A stretch of DNA of 64,000 nucleotides from Streptomyces capitiformicae (GCF_002214185.1 NZ_CP022161.1:744001-808000); one strand, 5' to 3'; positions 45,611-54,926 are shown, numbered from the stretch's first letter. The notes: generated by a model not told the origin, from the letters alone. Numbers and translations are program-made.

Positions 45611-47365
45611 TCAGTCCTTGATCTCGCAGATCACCGCGCCGGACGTGACCGAGGCGCCGATCTCCGCAGCCAGGCCCTTGATGGTGCCGGAGCGGTGGGC
45701 GTTCAGGGGCTGTTCCATCTTCATGGCCTCCAGGACGACGACCAGGTCGCCCTCCTTGACCTCCTGGCCCTCCTCGACGGCGACCTTGACGATGGTGCCC
45801 TGCATCGGGGAGGTCAGGGTGTCGCCGGAGGCGACCGGGCCGGACTTCTTCGCCGCGCGGCGCTTGGGCTTGGCGCCCGCCGCAAGTCCCGTACGGGCCA
45901 GGGACATGCCCAGCGAGGACGGCAGGGAGACCTCCAGGCGCTTGCCACCGACCTCGACGACGACCGTCTCGCGGTCCGGCTCTTCGTCCGCCTCTGTGGC
46001 CATCGGAGCGGCGAAGGGCTTGATCTCGTTGACGAACTCGGTCTCGATCCAGCGGGTGTGCACCCTAAACGGGTTGCTGGTGAACGCCGGGTCTGCGACG
46101 ACCGCGCGGTGGAACGGGATGGCCGTGGCCATGCCCTCGACCTGGAACTCGGCCAGCGCACGGGCGGCCCGCTGCAGGGCCTGCTCACGGCTCGCGCCGG
46201 TGACGATCAGCTTGGCGAGCAGTGAGTCCCAGGCCGGGCCGATCACCGCGCCGGACTCCACACCCGCGTCCAGGCGCACGCCCGGACCGGATGGCGGCGC
46301 GAAGGTCGTGACCGTGCCGGGGGCGGGCAGGAAGTTGCGGCCCGGGTCCTCGCCGTTGATGCGGAACTCGAAGGAATGGCCGCGGATCGCCGGGTCGTCG
46401 TAGCCCAGTTCCTCGCCGTCGGCGATGCGGAACATCTCGCGGACCAGGTCGATGCCGGTGACCTCCTCGGTGACCGGGTGCTCCACTTGCAGGCGGGTGT
46501 TGACCTCCAGGAAGGAGATCGTGCCGTCCACGCCCACCAGGAACTCCACGGTGCCGGCACCGACGTACCCGGCCTCCTTGAGGATCGCCTTCGAGGCCGC
46601 GTACAGCTGCTTGTTCTGCTCCTTGGTGAGGAACGGCGCCGGAGCCTCCTCGACCAGCTTCTGGTGGCGGCGCTGGAGGGAGCAGTCACGGGTCGAGACG
46701 ACCACGACATTGCCGTGCTGGTCGGCCAGGCACTGGGTCTCCACATGCCGCGGCTTGTCCAGGTAGCGCTCCACGAAGCACTCGCCGCGCCCGAAGGCCG
46801 CCACCGCCTCGCGCACCGCGGAGTCGTACAACTCGGGGACCTCTTCAAGGGTGCGGGCCACCTTCAGACCGCGACCGCCGCCGCCGAAGGCCGCCTTGAT
46901 CGCGATCGGCAGGCCGTGCTCCTCGGCGAAGGCCACGACCTCCTCGGCGCCGTTCACCGGGTCCGGGGTGCCCGCCACCAGCGGAGCACCCGCGCGCTGC
47001 GCGATGTGCCGGGCGGCGACCTTGTCGCCCAGGTCGCGGATCGCCTGCGGAGGCGGGCCGATCCAGATCAGGTCGGCGTCCAGCACCGCCTGCGCGAAGT
47101 CCGCGTTCTCCGAAAGGAAGCCGTAGCCGGGGTGGATCGCGTCCGCCCCGGAGTCCTTGGCCGCCTGGAGCACCTTGGTGATGTCCAGGTAGCTGGTGGC
47201 CGGAGTGTCACCGCCCAGGGCGAACGCCTCGTCCGCGGCCCGCACATGCAGTGCGTCCCGGTCCGGCTCGGCGTACACCGCCACGCTCGCGATACCGGCG
47301 TCTCGGCACGCCCGAGCGACACGGACAGCGATTTCGCCACGATTGGCGATCAACACCTTGCGCAC
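45611..47365 (-). CDS. Acyl-CoA carboxylase alpha subunit (biotin carboxylase plus BCCP)
   Basis: A 584-aa AccA/PccA-type subunit. ATP-grasp biotin carboxylase ([48 protein letters not shown]) and a C-terminal biotinyl domain with the biotin Lys in [10 protein letters not shown]. It carboxylates biotin for the beta subunit. The GTG at 47365 ([10 protein letters not shown]) is chosen because GGGAGAAG lies just upstream; a GTG five codons earlier is possible. It is likely a pathway copy for malonyl-CoA, as in the jadomycin cluster. Confidence 0.95.
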   Translation of the reverse strand: MRKVLIANRGEIAVRVARACRDAGIASVAVYAEPDRDALHVRAADEAFALGGDTPATSYLDITKVLQAAKDSGADAIHPGYGFLSENADFAQAVLDADLIWIGPPPQAIRDLGDKVAARHIAQRAGAPLVAGTPDPVNGAEEVVAFAEEHGLPIAIKAAFGGGGRGLKVARTLEEVPELYDSAVREAVAAFGRGECFVERYLDKPRHVETQCLADQHGNVVVVSTRDCSLQRRHQKLVEEAPAPFLTKEQNKQLYAASKAILKEAGYVGAGTVEFLVGVDGTISFLEVNTRLQVEHPVTEEVTGIDLVREMFRIADGEELGYDDPAIRGHSFEFRINGEDPGRNFLPAPGTVTTFAPPSGPGVRLDAGVESGAVIGPAWDSLLAKLIVTGASREQALQRAARALAEFQVEGMATAIPFHRAVVADPAFTSNPFRVHTRWIETEFVNEIKPFAAPMATEADEEPDRETVVVEVGGKRLEVSLPSSLGMSLARTGLAAGAKPKRRAAKKSGPVASGDTLTSPMQGTIVKVAVEEGQEVKEGDLVVVLEAMKMEQPLNAHRSGTIKGLAAEIGASVTSGAVICEIKD

Positions 47366-47878
47366 GACGACTTCTCCCACACTCGCTCTGCGACCCGGCC
47401 TTCAGCCTCTTCGGTCGGAAAGTTCCGTGCAATACCGGCCACTGCAGAGTTTCTTCAGATTTCCGTAGGCGCATTACAAAAGTGTGAGACAGACTCCAGG
47501 GCAGTGTCAGGCCTACGTCAAATCGACCGATTTCCATCTTCACACCGGGCGACAGGTGCACTACATGTAATTTGAAATTAATGTTTACGGCGCCGAGGTG
47601 ATCCCCTGACGGAAAAGAGTGGGGATCGTCACACCGACCGCCCGGTTTGCATGCCTGTCGGGTTAATTCTCTGCATCTATTCATGCACGAGGCGGAGGCT
47701 CGCCACATGGCTCGACAGCCGGAGGATCTTGCGATCGCTGCAGGTCAAGGCCGATTTACTGAGCCTCTCTGGTGGACGTGCCGACGACTCTCGGCCGCGT
47801 TGACAATCGGGAAGGTTTGCTTGATACCGTCTCGATGCGCGTTCAACAGTTGGTATTGCGACTGTTCTGGAGGAGCAG
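47366..47878. promoter_or_regulatory. Divergent promoter region between carboxylase alpha and response regulator
   Basis: 513 bp without a convincing gene, unusually AT-rich for the window (for example 47561-47590). It holds the perfect palindrome AATTTGAAATT (47569-47579). It must contain promoters for both flanking genes and may be a binding region for the response regulator itself. The binding site is speculative. Confidence 0.45.
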
Positions 47879-48676
47879 ATGGACCAGCCGTCGTCCTTAG
47901 ATCTACTCAAACCCGGCATGGAACAGTACCCCCCGGAGTTTTCGGAAGATTCTTCTCCCGAGAGATTCTCGCCGTCGGCCGGGATCGAACAAGCAGGGGG
48001 CGGAAGCGGGCAGGCGCTGCGGGTCCTCGTCGTCGAGAATGAAAGAAAGGCCGCGGACACGCTGACGCGAGGACTGCGCCGGCATGGCCATCGGGTCGAG
48101 AGCGTGGCAACCGGCATCAAGGCCTTACAGGCACATCACGGTGCCGACCTGGTCCTCCTGGATCTCGACCTGCCCGACCTCGACGGACTGGAGGTGTGCC
48201 GTGGCATCAGGGCTTCCGCCGATACGCCGATCATCGCGGTCACCGCGCGCGGCACCGAACTCGACCGTGTGCTCGGTCTTCAGGCGGGCTCGGACGACTA
48301 CATGGTCAAACCGTATGGCTTCCGGGAGTTGATGGCCCGGATAGAAGCCGTGATGCGCCGGGTCCGTCCCCGGAAACCGGCCGAGCAGGTCATCACGCAC
48401 GGCCCTCTGTGTATAGACGCAGGTGCCCGTGAGACCCGCCTGGACGGACACCGGGTGGAGCTGACCCGGAAGGAGTTCGACCTCCTTCATCTGCTCGCCT
48501 CACAGCCGGGGGCCGTTTTCTCACGTCGCCAGTTGATGACTCAGGTATGGGAGGACGCATGGTCGAGCGGAGGACGCACCATCGACACCCATGTCAGCAG
48601 TCTCCGGGGCAAGCTCGGTTCGAGCAGTTGGATCGTCACGGTCCGAGGGGTCGGCTTCCGACTCGGACATCCTTGA
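47879..48676 (+). CDS. OmpR/PhoB-type response regulator, probable cluster activator
   Basis: A 265-aa regulator. Residues ~48-160 are the receiver (phospho-acceptor Asp95 in LLDLDLPDLDG, Thr122, Lys144 in VKPYGF). The acidic pair normally D-D or E-D is E53-N54-E55 (VVENERK), so phosphate handling may be atypical. Residues ~165-265 are a winged-helix DNA-binding domain (LTRKEFDLLHLLASQPGAVF, TIDTHVSSLRGKLG). No partner kinase is nearby. The first ~45 residues are a disordered extension. Codons 7 and 83 are TTA. JadR1/LanI-like orphan regulators drive angucycline clusters. GGAGGAG precedes the ATG. Confidence 0.9.
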   Translation: MDQPSSLDLLKPGMEQYPPEFSEDSSPERFSPSAGIEQAGGGSGQALRVLVVENERKAADTLTRGLRRHGHRVESVATGIKALQAHHGADLVLLDLDLPDLDGLEVCRGIRASADTPIIAVTARGTELDRVLGLQAGSDDYMVKPYGFRELMARIEAVMRRVRPRKPAEQVITHGPLCIDAGARETRLDGHRVELTRKEFDLLHLLASQPGAVFSRRQLMTQVWEDAWSSGGRTIDTHVSSLRGKLGSSSWIVTVRGVGFRLGHP

Positions 48677-48821
48677 TCTGACACGATCTCGGCTCTTCAT
48701 GGCCTGGGCGCGGACGGGGCATCACGTCCCGGGCCCGGACCACGTCGAACCCGTTCTCCCGTAGAGGACGCCACCCGTACCTGGCGGAACCGGCGGCGTC
48801 CTCCGGGGCCGACGTCGGCAG

Positions 48822-50306
48822 TCAGTGTGCCCCGTGGGCGTCGGCTGCCGCCCGCTCGGACGCCGCGGCCGACGACTGCTCGCCCGAGTCTGCGGCGGCT
48901 GCGGCTTCTTCGCCCTCCGCGCGTCCTGGCAGGAACACCGAGGCGACCAGCAGAACGACAAGCGTGCCGATGGTGAACCAGTAGACGCCGTGGATGCCGT
49001 CCAGAACGTTCCCGTCGCCCAGTGTCTTCATGATGACCGTGACGAGGGCGATGCCGATGGCCGCGCCGAGCTGGTTGAGCATGTAGAGCACGGAGCTGCC
49101 CTGCGGTACCAGAGCCGGGGGCAGGGTCCGGTACAACGAGCCCATGGTCGGTGCGCCGACGAAGCCCATGCCCGCCCCCATGATCAGTGCGGCGGCCGAC
49201 GACCACACCTCGGAGGTGGTGGCGGAGACCTGGGTGAGCCACAGACCTCCCAGAACGGCGGCGACGGCACCCCCCTGTACCAGGCTCCGGCTGCCGATCC
49301 TGTCGCTGAGGCTGCCGGCCAGCGGCATCGCGAGGGCGGCGCCGAGGCCGATGGGCGTCACCAGCAGGCCTGCCGCGAGCGTGCCGTGACCGTGCGCCTG
49401 CTGGTAGTACAGGGGGAGGGCGAACAGGCCGGTGAACGTGGCCAGGCCGTTCAGGGCCATCACCGACACGCTCGCGGTGAAGCTGCCGCTCTTGAACAGG
49501 CGCAGGTCGATCAGCGGCGGCGTGCTCCGTACGCGCAGGGCGTGAGCGGCGTACACGGCCAGCATGACCGCGCCGAGAACAAGCGGGGCGAGGACCAGCC
49601 AGTCGGCGAACGCGCCACGTTCCGCGCTCTGGGTCAGGGCGAGCACCAGCGCGGAGAAGCCCGGTCCGAGCAACGCCAGACCGATGACGTCGAGGCGGTT
49701 GTAAGGGAGTTCCGATCCACGCGGCGGATCGGCGGGGACGATCTTCACCGCGAGCAGCAACGCGATGAGACCGATGGGAACGCTGAGCCAGAACATCCAG
49801 CGCCAGGAGAGGCCTTCCAAGATGGCCCCGCCCGCGATCGGGCCGAGCACCGGGCCGAGCGAGAGGACGACCCCCATCAGTCCCATGACCCGGCCCGCAC
49901 GCGTGGGTCCTGCGGCACGCGCCAGCAGTACCAGGACCAGCGGGTCGAGAATGCCCGCCCCCAGTCCCTGCACGACCCGGAACGCGATCAGGCTGCCCAC
50001 GTTCCAAGCGAGTGCGCAGGCCAGTGAGCCGGCCAGGAAGAGCGTGAGGCCGCCGAGCCACATCCGCTTGCTGCCGAATCGGTCAACCGCCCACGAGGTG
50101 AACGGAATCAGAGCGGTGACTGCCAGCAGAAAGCCGGTGGAGGCCCATCCGATGGCGCTGAGGGATGCATCGAACTCCTCACTCAGGGGATCGAGTGCGA
50201 CGGACACCATGGTGCTGTTGAGGATGCCCAGCATCCCGCCCAGCAGGACCACGGCGATCAGCCGCACGAGCGCGGGTTCCAGGCGGTCAGCTCGTAATTG
50301 CGACAC
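48822..50306 (-). CDS. DHA2-family MFS multidrug exporter
   Basis: A 494-aa, ~14-helix drug:H+ antiporter: LLGGMLGILNSTMVSVALDP, motif A-type loop WAVDRFGSKRMW, and motif C-like GPVLGPIAGGAI. The GTG start at 50306 gives TTA at codon 4, so translation may depend on bldA tRNA. Divergent from the TetR gene at 50433 with two operator-like repeats between them. This is the standard layout of an inducible self-resistance exporter. Confidence 0.9.
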   Translation of the reverse strand: MSQLRADRLEPALVRLIAVVLLGGMLGILNSTMVSVALDPLSEEFDASLSAIGWASTGFLLAVTALIPFTSWAVDRFGSKRMWLGGLTLFLAGSLACALAWNVGSLIAFRVVQGLGAGILDPLVLVLLARAAGPTRAGRVMGLMGVVLSLGPVLGPIAGGAILEGLSWRWMFWLSVPIGLIALLLAVKIVPADPPRGSELPYNRLDVIGLALLGPGFSALVLALTQSAERGAFADWLVLAPLVLGAVMLAVYAAHALRVRSTPPLIDLRLFKSGSFTASVSVMALNGLATFTGLFALPLYYQQAHGHGTLAAGLLVTPIGLGAALAMPLAGSLSDRIGSRSLVQGGAVAAVLGGLWLTQVSATTSEVWSSAAALIMGAGMGFVGAPTMGSLYRTLPPALVPQGSSVLYMLNQLGAAIGIALVTVIMKTLGDGNVLDGIHGVYWFTIGTLVVLLVASVFLPGRAEGEEAAAAADSGEQSSAAASERAAADAHGAH

Positions 50307-50330
50307 AAATCCTCCGGTTTGCTCAGCACA

Positions 50331-50350
50331 ATTGGATCTGCTGGTTCAAT
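50331..50350. promoter_or_regulatory. TetR operator candidate, site 1
   Basis: ATTGGAT-n6-GTTCAAT (50331-50337, 50344-50350), an imperfect 7-6-7 repeat. The right half-site and spacing equal those of the second site 54 bp away. Position just upstream of the exporter gene suggests repression of its promoter. Confidence 0.65.
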
Positions 50351-50384
50351 CTAGTGACCCAACTTAGTCACTCGCAACCATAAG

Positions 50385-50404
50385 ATTGAACTTACTGGTT
50401 CAAT
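50385..50404. promoter_or_regulatory. TetR operator candidate, site 2
   Basis: ATTGAAC-n6-GTTCAAT (50385-50391 and 50398-50404), perfect 7-bp arms. It lies near the TetR start at 50433 and would allow autoregulation together with control of the divergent exporter. Confidence 0.75.
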
Positions 50405-50432
50405 CAAGAGGGATGTCCGGTAAGCTACCGGC

Positions 50433-51113
50433 GTGACCGAAGCAACCACGACAGCAACGTCGCAACGCCAGGCACCGCGCGGCCGCATCGACAAGCGGCA
50501 GGCGATCCTGGATGCCGCGTTCACTGTGTTCGCGCGTGAGGGGTACGCCAACGCCTGCGTCAAGGAAATCGCGGCCGAGGCGCGCGTGGCCAAGCCGACC
50601 GTCTACAACCACCTCAACGACAAGGCGAATCTCTTCCATCACGCGATCAAGCTGGCCGCCGAGACGGCACTGACCGAGAACCTGCAGATCGTCGAGCGAC
50701 TTGCCGCACCGGACGACGATCTGCGCGGCGCACTCGAGGACATCGGCCACCACCTGCTCCGGTGCTACTGCAGCGATCGGTCCTGGGCTCTGCGCCGACT
50801 GGTCTACGCGGAAGCCTCCCGGTTCCCCGACCTGCTGGACGTCATGCAGGTCAGCGGCACGAGCCGAGTCACCGAAGCGCTGGCCGACCGGTTCGCGCGC
50901 CTGACGCTCGGCGGTCGCCTACGCACCCCCGATCCCGTCGAGGCCGCAGAGCAGTTCCTCGCGCTGCTCACCGGACCCGTCGAAGCACGGTCCCGATTCG
51001 GGACCCGCAGCCTCCTCGACCAGGATCTCCAAGCTCTGGCCGGGGTCGCGGTCGGCACCTTCCTCAGCGCCTTCGGGTCGTCGGCCGCTGCCGAGGACGC
51101 ACCGGGGCACTGA
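50433..51113 (+). CDS. TetR-family transcriptional regulator
   Basis: A 226-aa TetR. N-terminal HTH (KRQAILDAAFTVFAREGYAN, KEIAAEARVAKPTVYNHLND) and a C-terminal ligand domain of the AcrR type. Divergent from the DHA2 exporter with two GTTCAAT repeats between. It probably represses the exporter until the pathway product or intermediate binds. GTG start at 50433. Confidence 0.9.
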   Translation: MTEATTTATSQRQAPRGRIDKRQAILDAAFTVFAREGYANACVKEIAAEARVAKPTVYNHLNDKANLFHHAIKLAAETALTENLQIVERLAAPDDDLRGALEDIGHHLLRCYCSDRSWALRRLVYAEASRFPDLLDVMQVSGTSRVTEALADRFARLTLGGRLRTPDPVEAAEQFLALLTGPVEARSRFGTRSLLDQDLQALAGVAVGTFLSAFGSSAAAEDAPGH

Positions 51114-51117
51114 GATG

Positions 51118-51159
51118 CACCTGGGCGGGGCGCCGACTGTTCGGCGCCCCGCCCAGGTG
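51118..51159. terminator. Bidirectional hairpin terminator
   Basis: Perfect 19-bp arms (51118-51136 CACCTGGGCGGGGCGCCGA; 51141-51159) with loop CTGT, between the convergent TetR and SDR genes, 4 bp after the TetR stop. Confidence 0.85.
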
Positions 51160-51177
51160 TGTGCTGCTGAGACCGGG

Positions 51178-52005
51178 TCAGCGAGCCAACAGCTGTTCAG
51201 TGACCTTGTCGAGACGCGTGGCGGCGTCCTCGTCGAACAGTTCCGGATCGTCCACTGCGATCCGCCGCCCCTCGACGAAGGCGCTCAGGGGTTCGGCAGG
51301 CGGAGCGTCAACGACCTCCGCGATCGGTGCGACGGCCTGTTCCACCGGCTTGCCCATGCGCCTGATCGCCGCGACCTGAGACTTTGTCACCGGATCATAC
51401 TGACCTGCGAAACTGGTTGCCACCGTACCCGGATTAACCAGCACGTATCGGGTACGACCGCTGCCGTGGCGGGCCGCGTAGGCGACGCCGAGCAGATCGT
51501 TCGCCGTCCCCGCGTGCCGCTGCGCTTCGATGCCGCTGTATCCGCTCCGGAAGTGAAGGTCGTCCCAGCGGATGGCGGGCTTGTGGATCCCCGGCCCCGA
51601 CACATTGACGATGACCGGCGCCCCGGACTTCTCCAGCGTCTCGGTCAGTCCGTGGCTCAGCAGGTAGCGGCTGAGGTACTCCAGGGCGAAGGTGCCCTCG
51701 TACCCTTCGGCCGTCTCGTACCGGTCGGAACGGAAGAACCGCGCGCACAGCACCAGGGCGTCGAGGGCGGGGAAGGCCTCCTTGAGTTCGTCGACGACCC
51801 GCCTGTTCTCGCTGACCAGACTTAAGTCCGCGGCGATGAAATGGGCGCACTCCTGGGCTCCGCGCTCCCCTGCCTCCTCCAGGAAGCGCTGGCCTTTGTC
51901 CACGCTGCGGCCGAGCACCACGACTCTGTCGCCCCGCTCGAGACGTGCGAGAGCCAGCCCTCTGCCGATCCCGTCGTTGCCGCCGGAAATCACGAACGTC
52001 TTCAT
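51178..52005 (-). CDS. SDR family oxidoreductase
   Basis: A 275-aa protochlorophyllide-reductase-like SDR: TFVISGGNDGIGRGLALARL, AADLSLVSENR, LDALVLCARFF, and VNVSGPG in the Ser position. The expected Tyr-x-x-x-Lys is not obvious (nearest is HAGTANDL), so catalysis is uncertain. Divergent from the TetR at 52126 with a perfect operator between, so it is probably the target of that repressor. Substrate unknown. Confidence 0.82.
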   Translation of the reverse strand: MKTFVISGGNDGIGRGLALARLERGDRVVVLGRSVDKGQRFLEEAGERGAQECAHFIAADLSLVSENRRVVDELKEAFPALDALVLCARFFRSDRYETAEGYEGTFALEYLSRYLLSHGLTETLEKSGAPVIVNVSGPGIHKPAIRWDDLHFRSGYSGIEAQRHAGTANDLLGVAYAARHGSGRTRYVLVNPGTVATSFAGQYDPVTKSQVAAIRRMGKPVEQAVAPIAEVVDAPPAEPLSAFVEGRRIAVDDPELFDEDAATRLDKVTEQLLAR

Positions 52006-52043
52006 CGGAAGTCTCCTTGCGCGGTGGCGCAGCAGTTCGGAGT

Positions 52044-52065
52044 CAAGTCATCGATTGATGACTTG
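52044..52065. promoter_or_regulatory. TetR operator candidate
   Basis: Perfect palindrome CAAGTCATC-GATT-GATGACTTG (9-bp arms) midway between the divergent SDR (start 52005) and TetR (start 52126). Size and symmetry fit a TetR dimer site. Confidence 0.8.
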
Positions 52066-52125
52066 GATCAAGCTACGCACCCTCCGACTAGGATGTCAAC
52101 GACCGCTGACTCCGAGGAGACGCCG

Positions 52126-52737
52126 ATGCCCCAGGCTCCCAAGCGCAAGCGTGACCGAGCGGCCACTGAGGCCGCGCTGCTGGCCGCAGCCCGGGCTCGG
52201 TTCACCCTCGGTGGCTATGACGCGACCAGCGTCAGGGACATCGCCCGCGACGCGGGGGTCGACCCCGCGCTGATCTTCCGGTACTTCGGCTCCAAGGAGC
52301 GGCTGTTCGAGCAGGCGGCCCAGACCGTGGAGGACCGGCGAGAAGCCCCACACGACGGCGTCGCGGCGGACGTCCCGACCCGCCTGCTGCACGCGGCCAT
52401 GCAGCAGGCCGCACCCGGCTCCGCGGGCGGCCACCCCCTCGCCGCCCTCCTCCTTTCCTCAGGCCGGCCGGAGTGCCGCGAACGGCTCAACGCACAGCTG
52501 TCCAACGACTATGTGCACGCTCTTGAGCAACTCGTCGACCTGCCGGACCGCGAACTGCGCGCGGAGCTCCTCACCGCGTGGTTGTTGGGGATCACGGTCG
52601 CGCGCTCCCTGGCCCACACCCCCGCACTCTCCGAAGCATGCGTCGACGAGATCTCGCCGTACTTCGAGCGGGTCGCCGCCGTGCTGCTGGGCACCCCCGC
52701 ACCCGTGGCCGCGTCGAGCGGGCCTGCCACACCGTGA
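52126..52737 (+). CDS. TetR-family transcriptional regulator
   Basis: A 203-aa TetR: KRKRDRAATEAALLAAARAR, FTLGGYDATSVRDIARDAGV, DPALIFRYFGSKERLFEQA (HTH). The start at 52126 follows GAGGAGACGCCG; an ATG 11 codons upstream (52093) is the alternative. Divergent from the SDR gene with a palindromic operator between them. Likely local repressor. Confidence 0.9.
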   Translation: MPQAPKRKRDRAATEAALLAAARARFTLGGYDATSVRDIARDAGVDPALIFRYFGSKERLFEQAAQTVEDRREAPHDGVAADVPTRLLHAAMQQAAPGSAGGHPLAALLLSSGRPECRERLNAQLSNDYVHALEQLVDLPDRELRAELLTAWLLGITVARSLAHTPALSEACVDEISPYFERVAAVLLGTPAPVAASSGPATP

Positions 52738-52787
52738 GGCCGAGGGCTGCCCCTGCCGCACATATGTGGCAGGGGCAGCCCTCGGCC
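52738..52787. terminator. Bidirectional hairpin terminator
   Basis: Perfect 20-bp arms (52738-52757 GGCCGAGGGCTGCCCCTGCC; 52768-52787), with the intervening CACATATGTG also palindromic. It directly follows the TetR stop and precedes the end of the convergent SDR gene. Confidence 0.88.
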
Positions 52788-52793
52788 CGCGTT

Positions 52794-53501
52794 TCACCAT
52801 GGGACGGGGCCGCTGTTGCCGAAGAACCCACCGGTGGGGCCGTTCGTGTCCATCAGGGCCATACGGACGATGATGTCGGCCCCTTCGGCCACTGTCTGCG
52901 GGCCCGTGTGCCCATTGAGGTCCGTCGCGGTGTGGCCGGGATCGACGGCGTTGATCCTCATCCTCGGGTGGGTGCGCGCGTACTGGGCTGTGACCATGTT
53001 CAGCGCGGCCTTCGAGGAGTTGTACGCGAGAGCGGAATAGTAGACCGGCAGAATCGAAGTGAACTGTTCGGGATCACCGGCGATGCCCAGCGAGCCCAGG
53101 CTGCTGCTCACGTTGACGATGACGGGCGCCTCGCTCGCCTCCAGCAGTGGTAAGAAGCTGTGAGTGACCCGTATCGCACCGAAGACGTTGGTCTCGTACG
53201 TCATGCGTACCTGCTCGGCCGTGGCGTCGTGGGCATCGTTGCCGAGACCGATGACCCCGGCGTTGTTGACGAGGACGTCGAGGCGCCCGGCCTCGGCACG
53301 GACACGTTCTGCCGCCGCGCTCACCGAATCGTCGTCCGTGACGTCGAGTGGCAGCGGACGGCCACCGAGTTCGGCCGCGGCCTTCTCACCGAGGCGCTCG
53401 TCGCGGGCTCCGACATAGACCGTGTGCCCCGTGCCGATCAACCGCCTCGCGGTTTCCCTGCCCAGTCCTCGGTTTGCGCCAGTGATCAATGTAATGGTCA
53501 T
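52794..53501 (-). CDS. SDR family oxidoreductase
   Basis: A 235-aa classical SDR: ITGANRGLGRETARRLIG, VNNAGVIGLG, IVNVSSSLGSLGIAGDP, NSSKAALN (Tyr upstream in YYSALAYNSSKA; Tyr-x-x-x-Lys present), ending SGPVPW. It is a paralogue of the SDR at 29539-30303. It may be part of the biosynthetic set or an accessory detoxifying reductase. Start ATG 53501; the frame upstream to 53906 is not convincing. Confidence 0.87.
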   Translation of the reverse strand: MTITLITGANRGLGRETARRLIGTGHTVYVGARDERLGEKAAAELGGRPLPLDVTDDDSVSAAAERVRAEAGRLDVLVNNAGVIGLGNDAHDATAEQVRMTYETNVFGAIRVTHSFLPLLEASEAPVIVNVSSSLGSLGIAGDPEQFTSILPVYYSALAYNSSKAALNMVTAQYARTHPRMRINAVDPGHTATDLNGHTGPQTVAEGADIIVRMALMDTNGPTGGFFGNSGPVPW

Positions 53502-54119
53502 GGAGTCACCCTCCCAACACACCACCGCCACCACGCCACCCGCCCCGCGAGATCGTGATGCACCTCTCACCCACGATCCCCGGCCCGGGCAAGGCGACTG
53601 CGGCAGGACAGGGCAGGCCGTGCCGTCCGCAAGGAGCCACTCGTGCCCGGCCCGCCCCATCGGCCGGACACCGCGGCCCATATAACGACCGCGTCGTACG
53701 GGTACTGGGCGGGTGCCTGGTTGGGCAAGATCGGCCCCGTCCTCTGCCCCCTTCGCTACCGTTCGTCGCCTTCCCTCCCCAACGCGTCGTACGTCGTGTC
53801 CGCGCCGATGCTCGCTGCCAGTGTCAGGTCCATCGGCGCCTGCCACCGCGAACCCTTTCCCCAGATCAGCGTCGGGCGGCGGACTCGCTTTCACGGCCTT
53901 CGTCATTCAGATGCATCCTTGTTCGGAGCGCATGGTCAGACGAAGGTCGCTCCAGCATCCGACGAGCACCGAGGTGAGCGGCCTGATCCGAGGTGCGTTT
54001 CGACTCATCGATAGCCTGCGTCATCATGACGCGCGCTTGGATCTTGCCGATGCTGCTTGTGCTCTGCGGCTCAGCCGTTGCGGCTGCGGCACTGTCGGTG
54101 TGCCACTGAGGATCACCGA
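53502..54119. other. Intergenic, no gene recognised
   Basis: 618 bp between the SDR gene and the IS481 remnant. Several overlapping frames exist, but none shows a family motif or a proper ribosome site. It probably holds the SDR promoter on the left and decayed element sequence on the right. Confidence 0.45.
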
Positions 54120-54360
54120 TTACGCCTGAGCCGTGGTCTTCTGGTTGAGGCGTGCGTAGGGTGTCCGGCCGCCGCGGGGGCGATGGTAGTTGTGGTTGTC
54201 CTCCCACTCGCGCAGCTTGTCGTTGAAGACTTCGGCGTAGTCGATGCTGACGCCGTCGAGGAGCCGGTAGAACTCCTCGGCGTCGATGTGGTGGGAGCGT
54301 TCGGCCTTGCCGTTCAGGCGCGGGGTGCGGGGCTTGATGTAGGTGTGGGCAATGCTCTGG
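54120..54360 (-). mobile_element. IS481-type transposase, C-terminal remnant
   Basis: About 80 codons end in the typical rve-core tail: HTYIKPRTPRLNGKAERSHH, IDAEEFYRLLDG, FNDKLREWEDNHNYHRPRGG, TPYARL. The N-terminal HTH and first catalytic Asp are missing and the upstream side joins unrelated sequence. Confidence 0.87.
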
Positions 54361-54439
54361 GACAGCCACGACACCGACATCGACTCCACATCATCGCCGG
54401 CCTCATGGGCCACGAAGCCTTCGCCCACCACGGCCTCGG

Positions 54440-54745
54440 CAGCGCGCCCTCTTGATTCATCGGCGCGCTGCACATCCGGCCGGCTCAAACGGTCGGCGAG
54501 CGTGTCGGCACCTCCTCGGTGTCCCGACTGGTCGAGATCAGGGCGCAGCGTGGAGCAGCGGATGCGTGTTCGTGAATGCGGGACGTGCCGAAGGCGCGGG
54601 CGCAGATACTGATGGAGAGCTTGCGACGCTCGAAGTGGCCAAGGAAGGCATCCCACTCCTCCGCAGTGGGGGTGCGGTATTGCCGTATCGGTCTCCTCGG
54701 CGGCCGTCCGCGGTGTCCTTCTCGACCACTTCATCCAGGTCGCCG
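54440..54745 (-). pseudogene. Tyrosine recombinase (integrase), C-terminal remnant
   Basis: Reverse translation shows RQYRTPTAEEWDAFLGHFER, RKLSISICARAFGTSRIHEH, which matches the extreme C-terminus of Streptomyces phage-type site-specific integrases (usually continuing C-I-R-C-x-x-L-R-P-D). The continuation CSTLRPDLDQ is in another frame, so a frameshift is present. The catalytic R-H-R-Y region is absent. Not covered by any single long frame. Confidence 0.7.
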
Positions 54746-54926
54746 AGTCGATGCGCCCACCCGGCGCGGGCCTACACTCGGGACAGACCCGCCAGCCGGT
54801 GCGCCAAACAGGAAACCGCTGGTCAGCCCTGCAACCTTCTGCAGAGGCGGCCGTCGCGACCACGAGTGAGGCCAAGCCGACCCTGCGGCTTTCACTTTCC
54901 GATGTGCACTGCTCACCTGGGGTGCT

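Noticed and set aside
47647..48042. Additional + strand ORF before the response regulator
   Set aside because: It overlaps the regulator in another frame, has no ribosome site, and resembles no family.
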